Below are positions 1 through 9,473 of a stretch of DNA of 64,000 nt, piece by piece (the stretch's first letter is position 1; each line of letters opens with the position of its first letter). The notes under the pieces are model-generated. The model made no database searches and had not been told where the DNA came from. It saw only the letters and a list, made by a program, of their open reading frames with translations. The stretch covers positions 806,001-870,000 of the forward strand of contig NZ_CP086727.1 of assembly GCF_020906275.1 (NCBI RefSeq), read 5' to 3'. Source of the DNA: Parasphingorhabdus litoris DSM 22379. GTDB lineage: Bacteria > Pseudomonadota > Alphaproteobacteria > Sphingomonadales > Sphingomonadaceae. The position numbers and the translations under genes are program-made.

Positions 1-655
1 CGCCATCGCGTGAATTAATCGAGAAATAGCCCTGTGTCGCGGATTTGATACCACCGACATCGGTGCCGCTATCCTCCGCAAATTGTTCGGCTGATTTACG
101 CGCATCCTTGGTCGCCTCGGCCACCATTTCCGGCTTGATTTCGTCAAGCTTGGTAAAGGTATAGCTCATGCCTGAACCGTCTTCGAGTACAACGCCCCGC
201 CGCACGAGATCAAATTGCCGAGCAACGGCAGCTTGCGCTTTTTCGATATCATTGGTGCGTAGCGAGAGGCGTTGTCGGATAGTGTATCGAGGGATGCCAT
301 TGCTGCTATACTGGTTCACATTAGCACCGGTAGGTTTCAGGGCATCCGCCTTGAAACCCAGTTCGGTGAAAAATTTACCGATCGCGGCGGTGTCCCGGTC
401 CATATCCGCCTGCGCCTCGGCAAGGTTCGTGCTTTGCGCGCTGTAGGCGATGGTCCAAGTCGCGAGATCGGCAGTGACTTCTCGCTCGGCAAGACCGCGC
501 ACGGTAACGCTCCGATCCGCCATTTTGGAACGCAGCAACCCGTCACCCAAAAGATAACCGCCAGCGATTAGTCCGATGGTCAGCAATCCTGCGCTGGCCA
601 GCATTACATTATTCTTCTTGTCCAGAAATTTGGTGTCTTCAACATTATCAGCCAT
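1..655 (-). CDS. SIMPL domain-containing protein (DUF541), C-terminus cut by window edge
   Basis: The minus strand reads open from an ATG at 655 to the window start, giving about 218 residues without a stop. An N-terminal membrane segment lies near residues 16-36 (alternating Leu/Ala/Gly), so the rest is probably periplasmic. The part that follows matches the SIMPL/DUF541 family: early SVTVRG-LAEREV, then TGANVNQYSS and YTIRQRLSLR, the usual beta-strand segments of oligomeric SIMPL proteins. The biochemical role of the family is poorly known; some members are linked to stress tolerance. It faces gloA across a roughly 110-bp divergent gap. Family call is fairly sure; function is not. Confidence 0.8.
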   Translation of the reverse strand, partial: MADNVEDTKFLDKKNNVMLASAGLLTIGLIAGGYLLGDGLLRSKMADRSVTVRGLAEREVTADLATWTIAYSAQSTNLAEAQADMDRDTAAIGKFFTELGFKADALKPTGANVNQYSSNGIPRYTIRQRLSLRTNDIEKAQAAVARQFDLVRRGVVLEDGSGMSYTFTKLDEIKPEMVAEATKDARKSAEQFAEDSGTDVGGIKSATQGYFSINSRDG

Positions 656-766
656 AGCTCTTTCCCTCTCGTTCCAAGCGCTCTAAACTATTTCCAACGA
701 CCCGGTTCGGCTTTGCGATAGCTGCGATGAACCGTTTCTGAATAGCGATGAATGGAGTTTCCTCAA

Positions 767-1207
767 ATGCCGATCCAATATCTACATACCATGCTACGCG
801 TCACCGATCCCGATGCGACGATCAAATTTTTCAGCCTTCTCGGGCTGGAAGAAGTCCGTCGCTACGATAGTGAAAAGGGGCGCTTCTCGCTAATCTTCCT
901 CGCCGCGCCGGGGCAAAAGGAGGTTGCAGAGGTGGAATTGACCTATAATTGGCCGGCAGAAGATGGCAGCAGCGAAGATTATGATGGCGGTCGTAACTTC
1001 GGCCACCTGGCCTATCGGGTCGATGATATTTACGCGCTTTGCCAGACACTGATGGATGCCGGTGTCACAATCAACCGTCCTCCGCGTGATGGTCATATGG
1101 CATTCGTGCGGACACCCGATAACATCTCGGTTGAGCTTTTACAGGCGGGCGATAACCTGCCGGTTCAAGAGCCATGGGCTAGTATGGAAAATATTGGTGA
1201 ATGGTAA
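767..1207 (+). CDS. gloA: lactoylglutathione lyase (glyoxalase I)
   Basis: This cytosolic VOC-fold enzyme isomerises the methylglyoxal-glutathione hemithioacetal to S-lactoylglutathione. The four metal ligands of the family are all present: His7 (in YLHTMLRV), Glu57 (VELTYN), His80 (FGHLAYRV) and Glu123 (SVELLQ), at the spacing of the E. coli enzyme. The start at 767 is preferred over an in-frame ATG at 752, because GGAG at 754-757 sits correctly upstream and MPIQYLHTMLRV is the usual family start. The protein has 146 residues. gloB follows 39 bp downstream, so both steps of the glutathione-dependent methylglyoxal pathway are probably co-transcribed. Confidence 0.95.
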   Translation: MPIQYLHTMLRVTDPDATIKFFSLLGLEEVRRYDSEKGRFSLIFLAAPGQKEVAEVELTYNWPAEDGSSEDYDGGRNFGHLAYRVDDIYALCQTLMDAGVTINRPPRDGHMAFVRTPDNISVELLQAGDNLPVQEPWASMENIGEW

Positions 1208-1246
1208 GCCATCGACAAGACATGAATTGAGGGGTAAATTATCGGT

Positions 1247-1969
1247 ATGCTAGAAATTATCCGTATCCCCGTATTGTCAGACAATTATGTCTGGCTGGTT
1301 CACGAGCCTGAATCTCAAGAGACTATGGTGGTCGACCCGGCAGTCGCAGAGCCTGTAATGGCAGAAGCAGACAGGCGTGGTTGGAAAATAACCCAGATAT
1401 GGAACACGCATTGGCATCCGGATCATACGGGCGGTAATGCGGCGATTAAGGAAGCAACTGGGTGTCACATCACGGGGCCAGAGGCGGAAAAAGAGCGTAT
1501 CCCAACGCTTGATACACTGGTGAAAGAAGGCGATCGGGTTCGTCTGGGTAATGTCGTGGCAGATGTCCTTGACGTTCCGGCTCACACAGCTGGTCACATC
1601 GCCTTTCATATCGCGGATCAGAAAGTTATTTTTGTGGGCGACACGCTATTCGCGATGGGTTGCGGACGCCTGTTCGAAGGAACGGCAGCGCAGATGTTCG
1701 ATAACATGCAGAAGCTTTCCAAATTGTCAGGCGATACCAAGGTCTATTGCGCCCATGAATATACCCAGGCCAACGGTGAATATGCGTTGGTGGCTGAACC
1801 GGATAATCAAGCGCTCAAAGAGCGCATGGATGAAGTGCTCGCCGCGCGGGCGAAGGGTGAAGCGACAGTTCCAACGACCATCGCTATGGAAGCGGCGACG
1901 AACCCATTCATGCGGGCAACGTCGGTCGAACAATTGGCGGAACGGCGCACCGCAAAAGACAATTTTTAG
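1247..1969 (+). CDS. gloB: hydroxyacylglutathione hydrolase (glyoxalase II)
   Basis: The protein hydrolyses S-lactoylglutathione to D-lactate and glutathione, completing methylglyoxal detoxification begun by GloA just upstream. It has a metallo-beta-lactamase fold: THWHPDH at residues 54-60 supplies the dinuclear metal ligands, followed by PAHTAGHIAFH, FVGDTLF and CAHEYT. The C-terminal part (about residues 175-240) has the glyoxalase II substrate-binding helices, with NPFMRAT near the end. The length, 240 residues, is normal for the bacterial family. The start ATG follows a weak GGGG-rich site. Confidence 0.93.
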   Translation: MLEIIRIPVLSDNYVWLVHEPESQETMVVDPAVAEPVMAEADRRGWKITQIWNTHWHPDHTGGNAAIKEATGCHITGPEAEKERIPTLDTLVKEGDRVRLGNVVADVLDVPAHTAGHIAFHIADQKVIFVGDTLFAMGCGRLFEGTAAQMFDNMQKLSKLSGDTKVYCAHEYTQANGEYALVAEPDNQALKERMDEVLAARAKGEATVPTTIAMEAATNPFMRATSVEQLAERRTAKDNF

Positions 1970-2042
1970 CCGTCGATTTCTGATTCTGCCAAATTCATGA
2001 TATGACATCTCTTTGATGGGGGAACATCGAAGGAGACTCGTC

Positions 2043-2459
2043 ATGCGTAAGAGTATTTTCGCATTACCATTGGCAATAATATTGGCTGCCCCAGCAGCGA
2101 ATAGCGGCACCGCTGAAGTCAAGCTTAGCGAGAAAGATCAAGCCAAGTTTGAAAAGAAGATCGCCGGCCGTGAAGCCGGTAAACCTGTCAGTTGCATAAA
2201 TCGCATTGATCAGAAAAATATGACGGTCATTGGTGATAAATATCTCATCTATGGCCGTAGCGGCAATCCCAAAACCATCTACGTGAACGAGCCATATGGT
2301 GGATGCCGGGATGTGGATCGCCATACGTTGGTTACCGTCAGGCCTTCTACGCGGCTTTGTCGCGGAGAGATCGCACAAGTGCAAGACCGGCCATCCGGTG
2401 CATTTATCGATAGCTGTTCGTTCAGTTCGTTTGTGCCCTACACCAAAACCGGCGGTTGA
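2043..2459 (+). CDS. small secreted protein, DUF6491-like
   Basis: The protein has 138 residues. It begins with a Sec signal peptide (MRKSIFALPLAIILAAPAA), so the mature part should be periplasmic. It contains four cysteines (VSCINRI, GGCRDV, RLCRGE, DSCSFS) that could form two disulfides. The pattern Cys-Ile-x-x-Ile, a short strand, YVN-x(5)-GGC and LCRGE resembles DUF6491 proteins of Caulobacterales and Sphingomonadales, but this is a recollection of pattern and not a search result. The start at 2043 follows GAAGGAGA; an in-frame start at 2013 lacks such a site. Function is unknown. Confidence 0.7.
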   Translation: MRKSIFALPLAIILAAPAANSGTAEVKLSEKDQAKFEKKIAGREAGKPVSCINRIDQKNMTVIGDKYLIYGRSGNPKTIYVNEPYGGCRDVDRHTLVTVRPSTRLCRGEIAQVQDRPSGAFIDSCSFSSFVPYTKTGG

Positions 2460-2481
2460 CTGTTCGGAACGTTGAGCGCGC

Positions 2482-4311
2482 TTATTTTTTGTAAAGTGCG
2501 CCTAGACGTTCCTCATAGCGCTCACGAATGACATGACGCCGGATTTTCATGCTCGGCGTCAGTTCTTCGTTTTCAATCGCAAAAGGTTCATCGGCAAATT
2601 CAAACCGGCGGACCTTCTCGGTAACGGTCAGGTTCTTGTTAACCCGGTCCACAGCTTCTCTCACGGCTGATTTGAACATAGGATTGGCCTGCAGTTTCAG
2701 GAAGTCATAAGGCATGCCTTCTGCACGCGACCATTCCAATGCCCATTCCGGATCGGGAACGACCAGACCTACCATGTAAGGGCGTTTGTCGCCGATGATC
2801 ATGGCTTGCAAAATCTCTGGCTGCAGAGTCAACATGCCCTCAACCTTCTGTGGTGCGACATTTTCACCCTTGTCGTTGACGATCAGATCTTTCTTGCGAT
2901 CCGTGATTGCTATGCGTCCGGCCTCGTCGATCAAGCCGATATCACCCGTATGTAACCAACCGTCTTTGATAACCCGATCTGTTTCTGCCTGATTGCGCCA
3001 ATAGCCTTTCATCACCAATTCACCGCGAACCAAAATCTCGCCATCGTCGGCAATTTTGACCTCGGTGTCGATCATGGGCGGACCAACCGTGTCCATCTTC
3101 AAACCTGTGCGGGGGCGGTTGCACGCCACGATGGGGCCGGACTCGGTTTGCCCATAGCCTTGCAACAAAGTCAGGCCAAGAGACTGAAAAAATACACCGA
3201 TGTCGGGGTTCAGCGGCGCTCCGCCTGAAACCATTGCCTTGATACGGCCGCCAAAACGTTTCTGGACTTTGGGGCGGAGCGTTCTGTTCAGGAAAATATC
3301 CATCGGTTTGTCACGCTTGCGCTTTTTGCCGTCCGCTGCCCGTTCGCCCATAGCCAGTGCTTTGCCGAGCAGATAGCGCGGCATTTTGCCCTGCTTCTCA
3401 ACCGTTTTGATCAATCGCGTTCGCAGAACCTCGAAAAGGCGCGGAACCACGACCATGATGGTTGGACGGACCTCTTCAATGTTGGAGGCCAGTTTTTCGA
3501 GTCCCTCTGAATAAAAAATTTGCGCGCCAAGGCCGATGGGAAAAAATTGACCAGCGCTATGTTCATAAGCATGGCTGAGCGGCAGGAAGGAAAGAAATAC
3601 TTCGTCGTCCCAGCCAAAATCATTCTCAATAACCTCAGCAGGGCCCTTCACATTATGAAGGATAGCGCCATGTGGCTGCATCACACCGCGCGGTTTCCCG
3701 CCTGTACCGCTGGTATAGATAATACAGGCCGTATCATCGCGTTTTACACTGGCAATCTGGGCCGTGATTTCGGCCACATCTTCATCCGTACCTTGGATCA
3801 AGTCATTCCATTGATGGATGGCAAAATCGCCGGATTGACCGATGCGAAGATCTGACATGCCGATTACGATATCTGCATCTGCCGACTTGATAACTGACGG
3901 GATAAGATTTTGCGCCAGTTTCTGGTCCGAAACGATCACCGCCTTCGCGCCGCTATTGTCAAGAATATGCTGGTGATCATTGGGCGTGTTGGTGGTGTAG
4001 GTTGGGACCGTGATGCACTCTGCGGCCATGATGGCGAGATCGGCAATGCACCATTGGGGACAATTGTCGGATACCAACATGATCCTGTCGCCCGGTTTCA
4101 GTCCCAGTTTTTTGAAGGATTTGGCTAAAGCCGCGACCTGTCGTGCGGCCTCTGCCCAACTAGTGGCTTGCCATTCCCCGTCTATTTTTGCGCTCAAAAA
4201 AGGTTTGTCACCACCTTCGCTAGCACGATGAAAAAACATCGATACCAGATTGGAAAACCCGTCAAATTCCAAATAACGGTCATTTGTCTTTTTTGCCGAC
4301 ACTCTCTTCAC
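2482..4311 (-). CDS. long-chain fatty acid-CoA ligase (AMP-forming, FAA1 type)
   Basis: The enzyme activates fatty acids to acyl-CoA through an acyl-adenylate. Motifs of the ANL superfamily are clear: the P-loop-like YTSGTGGKPRGVM near residue 199, YGQTES near 385, TGDIG near 455 and DRKKDLIVNDKGENVAP near 470, the last carrying the hinge residues between the two domains. At 609 residues it matches the COG1022 long-chain synthetase family rather than short acyl or acetate synthetases. The start is a GTG at 4311 with GAGAGG immediately upstream; a GTG at 4302 is an alternative. No fatty-acid oxidation genes are adjacent, so its in vivo substrate is not set by context. Confidence 0.9.
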   Translation of the reverse strand: MKRVSAKKTNDRYLEFDGFSNLVSMFFHRASEGGDKPFLSAKIDGEWQATSWAEAARQVAALAKSFKKLGLKPGDRIMLVSDNCPQWCIADLAIMAAECITVPTYTTNTPNDHQHILDNSGAKAVIVSDQKLAQNLIPSVIKSADADIVIGMSDLRIGQSGDFAIHQWNDLIQGTDEDVAEITAQIASVKRDDTACIIYTSGTGGKPRGVMQPHGAILHNVKGPAEVIENDFGWDDEVFLSFLPLSHAYEHSAGQFFPIGLGAQIFYSEGLEKLASNIEEVRPTIMVVVPRLFEVLRTRLIKTVEKQGKMPRYLLGKALAMGERAADGKKRKRDKPMDIFLNRTLRPKVQKRFGGRIKAMVSGGAPLNPDIGVFFQSLGLTLLQGYGQTESGPIVACNRPRTGLKMDTVGPPMIDTEVKIADDGEILVRGELVMKGYWRNQAETDRVIKDGWLHTGDIGLIDEAGRIAITDRKKDLIVNDKGENVAPQKVEGMLTLQPEILQAMIIGDKRPYMVGLVVPDPEWALEWSRAEGMPYDFLKLQANPMFKSAVREAVDRVNKNLTVTEKVRRFEFADEPFAIENEELTPSMKIRRHVIRERYEERLGALYKK

Positions 4312-4424
4312 CCTCTCGTGCGGCCATGCCTGGTCAAGGCCAGCCCCCTATTCTGAGAGCAGGCTAGCGCGGATAAAAGTTTCGAGCAATGGTTTAAGGA
4401 TAGCCGCCGGGTAAAAGTGTAATT

Positions 4425-6131
4425 CTATGGAAGCTCGCTGACCGCTTCGCCAGTGCTGCGCGGGTCAACCGCACCCACCCAACCTTTGTCGGTTTTTTGT
4501 GCGCCGGCCAGCTTTGACGGCAAGTTGTTGGTAACAACCGTATGACCAAGACGCGCGAGATCATCTTTCAGCGCGATGAGATCGCTATCATTTTCAATTA
4601 AGAGCCCCGATCCGCCAAAATAAATATTGGGCATCGCCATCGCATCTTTCAGTGGCAATCCATAGTCGAGCACACCGATCAGTGTTTTGGTAACATGCAT
4701 GATGATCCGTTTGCCACCAGCCGAGCCGAGGGCGAGAATGGGTTGACCTTTCGCGTCATAAACGATCGTCGGCGACATCGAGGATAAGGGGCGCTTGCCC
4801 GCCTGCACGCGATTGGCGACGGGCGCACCATTTTTCTCTGGCGCAAAAGTGAAATCAGTGAGTTCATTGTTCAGCACCATACCGCGGGCCAGCAATTGAC
4901 TGCCAAACGGCCCTTCAACAGTCGACGTCATGTTGGCAATATTGCCTTCGCCATCAACCGCGGTGAAATGGGTCGTGCCCGTTACTTCTGATGAAATAGC
5001 GGCCGTACGGGGTAGGGCGCCCGGAGGATTACCTGCAGGATAGGCCTCAATACCTGGCGTCTGTGGCCGTGCTCGCTGTAGCGCGATCATTTGGGAACGT
5101 TTGGCGAGATAACCCTTGTCGATCAACCCAGCGACAGGAACTGAAACAAAATCCTGATCAGCCAGATATTTTTCCCGATCTGCATAAGCGAGCCGCATGG
5201 CTTCACCTATGACATGCCATGCGCGGGCTGGTTCCTTTTCATAGAGCGCCCCCATATCAAAGCGCTCAATCGAGCCCAATATCTGTAACACGGTCGTTGC
5301 GCCAGATGAAGGCGGCCCCATGCCGCAAATCCGATATTCGCGATAGGTAGAGCAGACCGGGTGCCGCAAAATCGCGTTGTAATTATCAAAATCTTGCTGT
5401 GTCAGCACCGACGGATTTTGCGGTGCTTTACCGACCGCTGCCGTAATTGCTGCCACTGTCTTGCCCGTATAAAAGGCATCCGCACCGCCCGCTTGCAGTT
5501 CCCGGAGCAATTGACCGAGTTCAGGATTCTTGATGATCGAACCGCGCGGAGCAGGGGCACCATCACGCCAGTACAGTTTTTGCATGTCGGGGAATTTCAC
5601 CCAGAGTTTTTCGAGCCGCTTCATCCAGTCATATTGCGGCGCGCTCACCGCATAGCCCTCTTCAGCCAGTTTGATTGCTGGCTCGAACAGTTTTGCCCAT
5701 GGCAGTTTGCCCCATTTTTTATGTGCCATTTCCATCAGGCGCATATTGCCAGGCACACCAACGGATTTACCGCCAGGAGCCGCGTCGCGCCAACCAAGGG
5801 GTTTGCCATCTTCACCGAGAAAGCGATCCGAAGAGGCCGCTGCAGGGGCCATTTCGCGCCCGTCAATCGTTTCCATCCAGCCGCTTTTACCATCATGATG
5901 CAACAAGAAGCCGCCGCCACCAATGCCGCTCGATTGCGGTTCGACAACAGTCAGAGCCAGCATCATCGCCATGGCCGCATCGGTCGCAGAGCCGCCCGCT
6001 TGGAGCATTTCAAAACCGGCTTTGGTGGCCTCAGGATGTGCCGAAGCTGCGGTGCCGGCATTTTGTGCGCTGGCCGGAACAGCGAGGGGTGTGAGCAGGA
6101 AAAAAGCGAGCAAAGTCAGGAGTTTTTTCAT
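4425..6131 (-). CDS. ggt: gamma-glutamyltransferase
   Basis: A periplasmic Ntn-hydrolase that transfers or hydrolyses the gamma-glutamyl group of glutathione. The 568-residue precursor starts with a signal peptide (MKKLLTLLAFFLLTPLAVPASA). TTHFTAVDGEGN near residue 385 contains the threonine at which the proenzyme cleaves itself, making large and small subunits; downstream PLSSMSPTIV and LGSAGGKRII are the conserved substrate-pocket segments. The start at 6131 is chosen because it begins the signal peptide; an upstream in-frame start at 6173 would add an unlikely 14-residue extension. It lies 38 bp behind pyrD on the same strand. It fits the several glutathione-related genes of the window. 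Confidence 0.93.
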   Translation of the reverse strand: MKKLLTLLAFFLLTPLAVPASAQNAGTAASAHPEATKAGFEMLQAGGSATDAAMAMMLALTVVEPQSSGIGGGGFLLHHDGKSGWMETIDGREMAPAAASSDRFLGEDGKPLGWRDAAPGGKSVGVPGNMRLMEMAHKKWGKLPWAKLFEPAIKLAEEGYAVSAPQYDWMKRLEKLWVKFPDMQKLYWRDGAPAPRGSIIKNPELGQLLRELQAGGADAFYTGKTVAAITAAVGKAPQNPSVLTQQDFDNYNAILRHPVCSTYREYRICGMGPPSSGATTVLQILGSIERFDMGALYEKEPARAWHVIGEAMRLAYADREKYLADQDFVSVPVAGLIDKGYLAKRSQMIALQRARPQTPGIEAYPAGNPPGALPRTAAISSEVTGTTHFTAVDGEGNIANMTSTVEGPFGSQLLARGMVLNNELTDFTFAPEKNGAPVANRVQAGKRPLSSMSPTIVYDAKGQPILALGSAGGKRIIMHVTKTLIGVLDYGLPLKDAMAMPNIYFGGSGLLIENDSDLIALKDDLARLGHTVVTNNLPSKLAGAQKTDKGWVGAVDPRSTGEAVSELP

Positions 6132-6169
6132 GGTGCCAAGTTTTATGGATGGCTTGTCCTTTTGGCAAA

Positions 6170-7213
6170 TCATTTGTCGTCAGCTCCTACGGCATCTGAA
6201 ACCGATGCAAATCCATCCTGTTTCAATCGTTTAGCCAGTCCACAGCTCATCGCACGCGCCATAGTTGGGCCTTCGTAGATCATCGCTGTATATAGTTGGA
6301 TGAGCGAGGCTCCGGCCCGGATACGCTCATAAGCGTCTTCGGCATTGGCGATACCACCGACACCAATGAGCGGAATCTTACCGCCACTTGCTTTGCGAAA
6401 ATCCTTGAGCCGTTGCAGCGCAAGATCTTTTAACGGCGCGCCAGAAAGACCACCGGTTTCGTCCTGATTGGCAGAGCTTAGATTGGGGCGCGTAATCGTC
6501 GTATTTGAAACGATAAGCGCATCAATCTTTTGCTTCATGGTGACGTCGACAATGTCATCAATATCCGCCGGTTCGAGATCGGGAGCGACTTTCAGAAATA
6601 CCGGTACCTTGTAATCCCCCCGTGCCTGCATGACGGCTGCGAGCAATTCTTCCAATGCGCCTTTGTCTTGCAATGCGCGGAGACCGGGGGTGTTGGGTGA
6701 TGAAATATTGACCGTCAGATAATCTGCGAGCGGTGCCATATTCTCGACGCCAATAACATAATCGGCAATCCGATCGTCACTGTCCTTATTGGCACCAATA
6801 TTGATGCCCAGAACGCCTTTACCCATGCGTTTGCGCATCCGTTTCAGGCGCGGCGTGGCTTTTTCCTGACCCTCATTGTTAAATCCCAACCGGTTGATGA
6901 CCGCCTTATCTTTCGGCAGTCGAAATATTCGCGGCTTGGGATTGCCCGGCTGCGCGCGGGGCGTGAGCGTGCCAACCTCTGCATAGCCAAAGCCCATGCG
7001 GATCAGCGCGTCGGGCACTTCGCCATTTTTGTCAAAGCCGGGTGCCATGCCGATGGGATTTGGAAAATCGAGACCGGCGACGGTGGAGGCCAGAACCGGG
7101 TCAGATTTGGGTGCTGGGCCCAAAGGTAAGGCCTTTAGTCCAGCAATGGTAAGGCCATGGGCTTTCTCCGCTTCGAGCGCGAAAATAAATGGGCGGGCAA
7201 GATTGTATAGCAT
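6170..7213 (-). CDS. pyrD: dihydroorotate dehydrogenase (quinone), class 2
   Basis: This FMN enzyme oxidises dihydroorotate to orotate and passes electrons to the quinone pool, the fourth step of pyrimidine synthesis. At 347 residues it has the class-2 N-terminal membrane-associating helix (LYNLARPFIFALEAEKAHGL). Conserved segments include GLDFPNPIGMAPGFDKNGE, NRLGFNNEG, TVNISSPNTPGLR with the catalytic serine, and SNTTITR, ending with LIGVGGI and LIQLYTAMIYEG for FMN phosphate binding. The start at 7213 fits family alignments; a further in-frame start at 7312 adds 33 atypical residues. Divergent from the ivd operon across about 130 bp. Confidence 0.94.
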   Translation of the reverse strand: MLYNLARPFIFALEAEKAHGLTIAGLKALPLGPAPKSDPVLASTVAGLDFPNPIGMAPGFDKNGEVPDALIRMGFGYAEVGTLTPRAQPGNPKPRIFRLPKDKAVINRLGFNNEGQEKATPRLKRMRKRMGKGVLGINIGANKDSDDRIADYVIGVENMAPLADYLTVNISSPNTPGLRALQDKGALEELLAAVMQARGDYKVPVFLKVAPDLEPADIDDIVDVTMKQKIDALIVSNTTITRPNLSSANQDETGGLSGAPLKDLALQRLKDFRKASGGKIPLIGVGGIANAEDAYERIRAGASLIQLYTAMIYEGPTMARAMSCGLAKRLKQDGFASVSDAVGADDK

Positions 7214-7347
7214 GGCCGCGCCTATGGCATTGCTGGACCAGATCGGCAATCCTGTGTGCGCCAAGTTCAGCTTAAAAATTTTGGCGCAAATTTTGGTCGC
7301 AGTCGCAACCAAATATGATATGCGCGTGCCAGAAAGACGAGGACGAT

Positions 7348-8511
7348 ATGATTGCTACCCCTGATTTTGATTTCCAACTTGGTGAAATGGCGGATCAAAT
7401 CCGCGATACCACGCGGCGCTTTGCCGATGAGAAGATCAGCCCACTGGCTCAGAAAATGGACCGTGACGACTGGTTCCCGCGCGAGCTTTGGGAGCAGATG
7501 GGAGAGCTTGGCCTGCACGGTGTGACGGTGGAGGAAGAAGATGGCGGACTAGGCCTGGGCTATCTGGAACATGCCATCGCGGTCGAAGAGGTGAGCCGCG
7601 GCAGTGCGGCGCTGGGACTGTCCTACGGCGCGCACAGCAATCTGTGCGTCAACCAGATCCGTCGCTGGGCGTCACCGGAGCAGAAAGCGAAATATCTGCC
7701 GAAACTGATTTCCGGCGAACATGTCGGTTCGCTCGCCATGTCGGAAGCTGGCGCAGGATCGGATGTGGTTTCGATGAAACTCAAGGCCGAAGCGGTGCAG
7801 GGCGGTTATATATTGAACGGCACCAAATTTTGGATCACCAACTCGACCGACGCCGATACATTGGTGGTCTATGGCAAAACCCGGCCCGATGCGGGCTCGG
7901 GCGGCATCACGGCTTTCCTGATCGAAAAGGGCATGAAGGGTTTCTCCATCGGTCAGAAAATCGAGAAGGTCGGCATGAAGGGCAGCCCGACAGCAGAGCT
8001 GGTGTTTGACGATTGCGAAGTGCCGGAAGAAAATGTCATGGGGCCGATTAACGGTGGCGTTGGGGTACTCATGTCCGGCCTTGATTATGAGCGCGCGGTG
8101 CTGGCGGCGATCCCCTTGGGGCTAATGCAGGCCTGTCTCGATACGGTCATTCCCTATGTCCGCGAGCGCAAACAATTTGGCAAACCGATTGGGACGTTCC
8201 AGCTGATGCAGGGCAAGATTGCCGACATGTATGTCCGGCTCAACAGCGCGCGCTCCTATGTTTATGCGGTGAACAAGGTGTGTGACGCCGGTCAGACAAC
8301 GCGTTTCGATGCTGCCGGTGCCGTCATGTATGCGTCCGAGAGCAGCGTTCGGGTTGCAGAAGAGTCCGTGCAGGCACTGGGAGGAGCCGGTTATACAACC
8401 GATTGGCCGGTGGAACGTTACTGGCGCGATTCCAAATTGCTCGACATCGGCGCGGGGACGAATGAAATCCGCCGGATGCTGATCGGGCGCGAATTAATCG
8501 GAGGCGCTTGA
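7348..8511 (+). CDS. ivd: isovaleryl-CoA dehydrogenase
   Basis: An FAD acyl-CoA dehydrogenase of leucine breakdown that oxidises isovaleryl-CoA to 3-methylcrotonyl-CoA. Of 387 residues, it carries SEAGAGSDVVSM and the FWITNS flavin-binding segment. The catalytic base is predicted to be the glutamate of GLDYERAV near residue 248, and the usual YEGT position near the C-terminus reads IGAGTNEIRR; that combination is the hallmark of isovaleryl-CoA dehydrogenases and separates them from short- and medium-chain enzymes. The start at 7348 follows GAGGACG. It heads a coupled operon with the SDR and GST genes. Methylcrotonyl-CoA carboxylase genes are not in the window. Confidence 0.92.
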   Translation: MIATPDFDFQLGEMADQIRDTTRRFADEKISPLAQKMDRDDWFPRELWEQMGELGLHGVTVEEEDGGLGLGYLEHAIAVEEVSRGSAALGLSYGAHSNLCVNQIRRWASPEQKAKYLPKLISGEHVGSLAMSEAGAGSDVVSMKLKAEAVQGGYILNGTKFWITNSTDADTLVVYGKTRPDAGSGGITAFLIEKGMKGFSIGQKIEKVGMKGSPTAELVFDDCEVPEENVMGPINGGVGVLMSGLDYERAVLAAIPLGLMQACLDTVIPYVRERKQFGKPIGTFQLMQGKIADMYVRLNSARSYVYAVNKVCDAGQTTRFDAAGAVMYASESSVRVAEESVQALGGAGYTTDWPVERYWRDSKLLDIGAGTNEIRRMLIGRELIGGA

Positions 8512-9473
8512 TGAAGCTGCTGCTCACCGGCTCATCGGGTTGGTTGGGCAGGTTTCTGGCACCAAAGCTTGAAGCCATCGGTCACAAAGTGGTCGGCCTG
8601 GACGTCGCGCCCGGAGACCACACCCATATCGTCGGCTCGGTGGCAGATCGGTCCTTGATCGACAAGACTTTCAGCGATCATGGCATCGAAGCGGTGATCC
8701 ACGCGGGCGCGCTGCATAAACCCGATATTGTCCGGTATCCGAACAGCGCCTTTGTTGATGTCAATGTCACAGGCACGCTGAACCTCTTGGAAGCGGCGGT
8801 GCAGGCTGGTCATGATCGCTTCATCTTTACTTCAACAACTTCTCTGATGATTTCCGAGATCATTCGGGCTGGCCGTGCGGGTGGGGCGGAAAAGGCGTTT
8901 TGGCTGGACGAAGAATTTGGGCCACTCAAACCGCGCAATATTTATGGCGTGACCAAAATATCGGCGGAGCATTTATGCCGCCTCTATCACAAGCTGCACG
9001 GAATCAATGTCGCGGTTTTGCGCACAGGACGCTTTTTCCCCGAGGATGATGACACGCTTGAAGTGCCAAGCGGTCCCAATCTCAAAGCCAATGAACTATT
9101 AAATCGGCGATTGACTGTTGAAGACGCCGTTGATGCACATATTGCTGCGCTGGACGGGATTGTGGGACTGGGCTTTGAGACGTTTGTTTTGTCAGCTGCA
9201 ACGCCCTTTGACCGTGAAGATTGCAAGCAACTTGTCGAAGATGCGCCGTCCGTCATTGCGCACTATTATCCTGAAGCCAAAGCCTTGTATGAGGAAAAAG
9301 GCTGGGTGCTGCCGGACTATATCGACCGCATTTATGACGCGGGAAAAGCCGAGAGACTTTTGGGATTTCGAGGAAAGACCGACTTTGCCAGCATATTGGA
9401 GGCTCTGGCCAATGATCGCCCGATGCCCTTTCACCATGATCCCAGCTACATCTCTCCAAAGGAGGCCACATGA
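8511..9473 (+). CDS. NAD-dependent epimerase/dehydratase family protein (extended SDR)
   Basis: The 320-residue protein has an N-terminal Rossmann fold with GSSGWLG (GxxGxxG), an acidic residue in VVGLDVA, and FTSTTS then YGVTK (YxxxK) as catalytic tyrosine and lysine. This places it in the extended SDR group of sugar-nucleotide epimerases/dehydratases and related reductases. The ATG overlaps the ivd stop (TGATG), and its own stop overlaps the GST start, so the three are probably translated together. The substrate cannot be told. Its neighbours (acyl-CoA dehydrogenase, GST) do not suggest a sugar pathway. Confidence 0.85.
   Translation: MKLLLTGSSGWLGRFLAPKLEAIGHKVVGLDVAPGDHTHIVGSVADRSLIDKTFSDHGIEAVIHAGALHKPDIVRYPNSAFVDVNVTGTLNLLEAAVQAGHDRFIFTSTTSLMISEIIRAGRAGGAEKAFWLDEEFGPLKPRNIYGVTKISAEHLCRLYHKLHGINVAVLRTGRFFPEDDDTLEVPSGPNLKANELLNRRLTVEDAVDAHIAALDGIVGLGFETFVLSAATPFDREDCKQLVEDAPSVIAHYYPEAKALYEEKGWVLPDYIDRIYDAGKAERLLGFRGKTDFASILEALANDRPMPFHHDPSYISPKEAT

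Noticed and set aside
5361-6278. A 305-codon frame opposite ggt
   Set aside because: Antisense to a gene with clear motifs; His/Cys/Arg-rich without any domain; ends inside pyrD.
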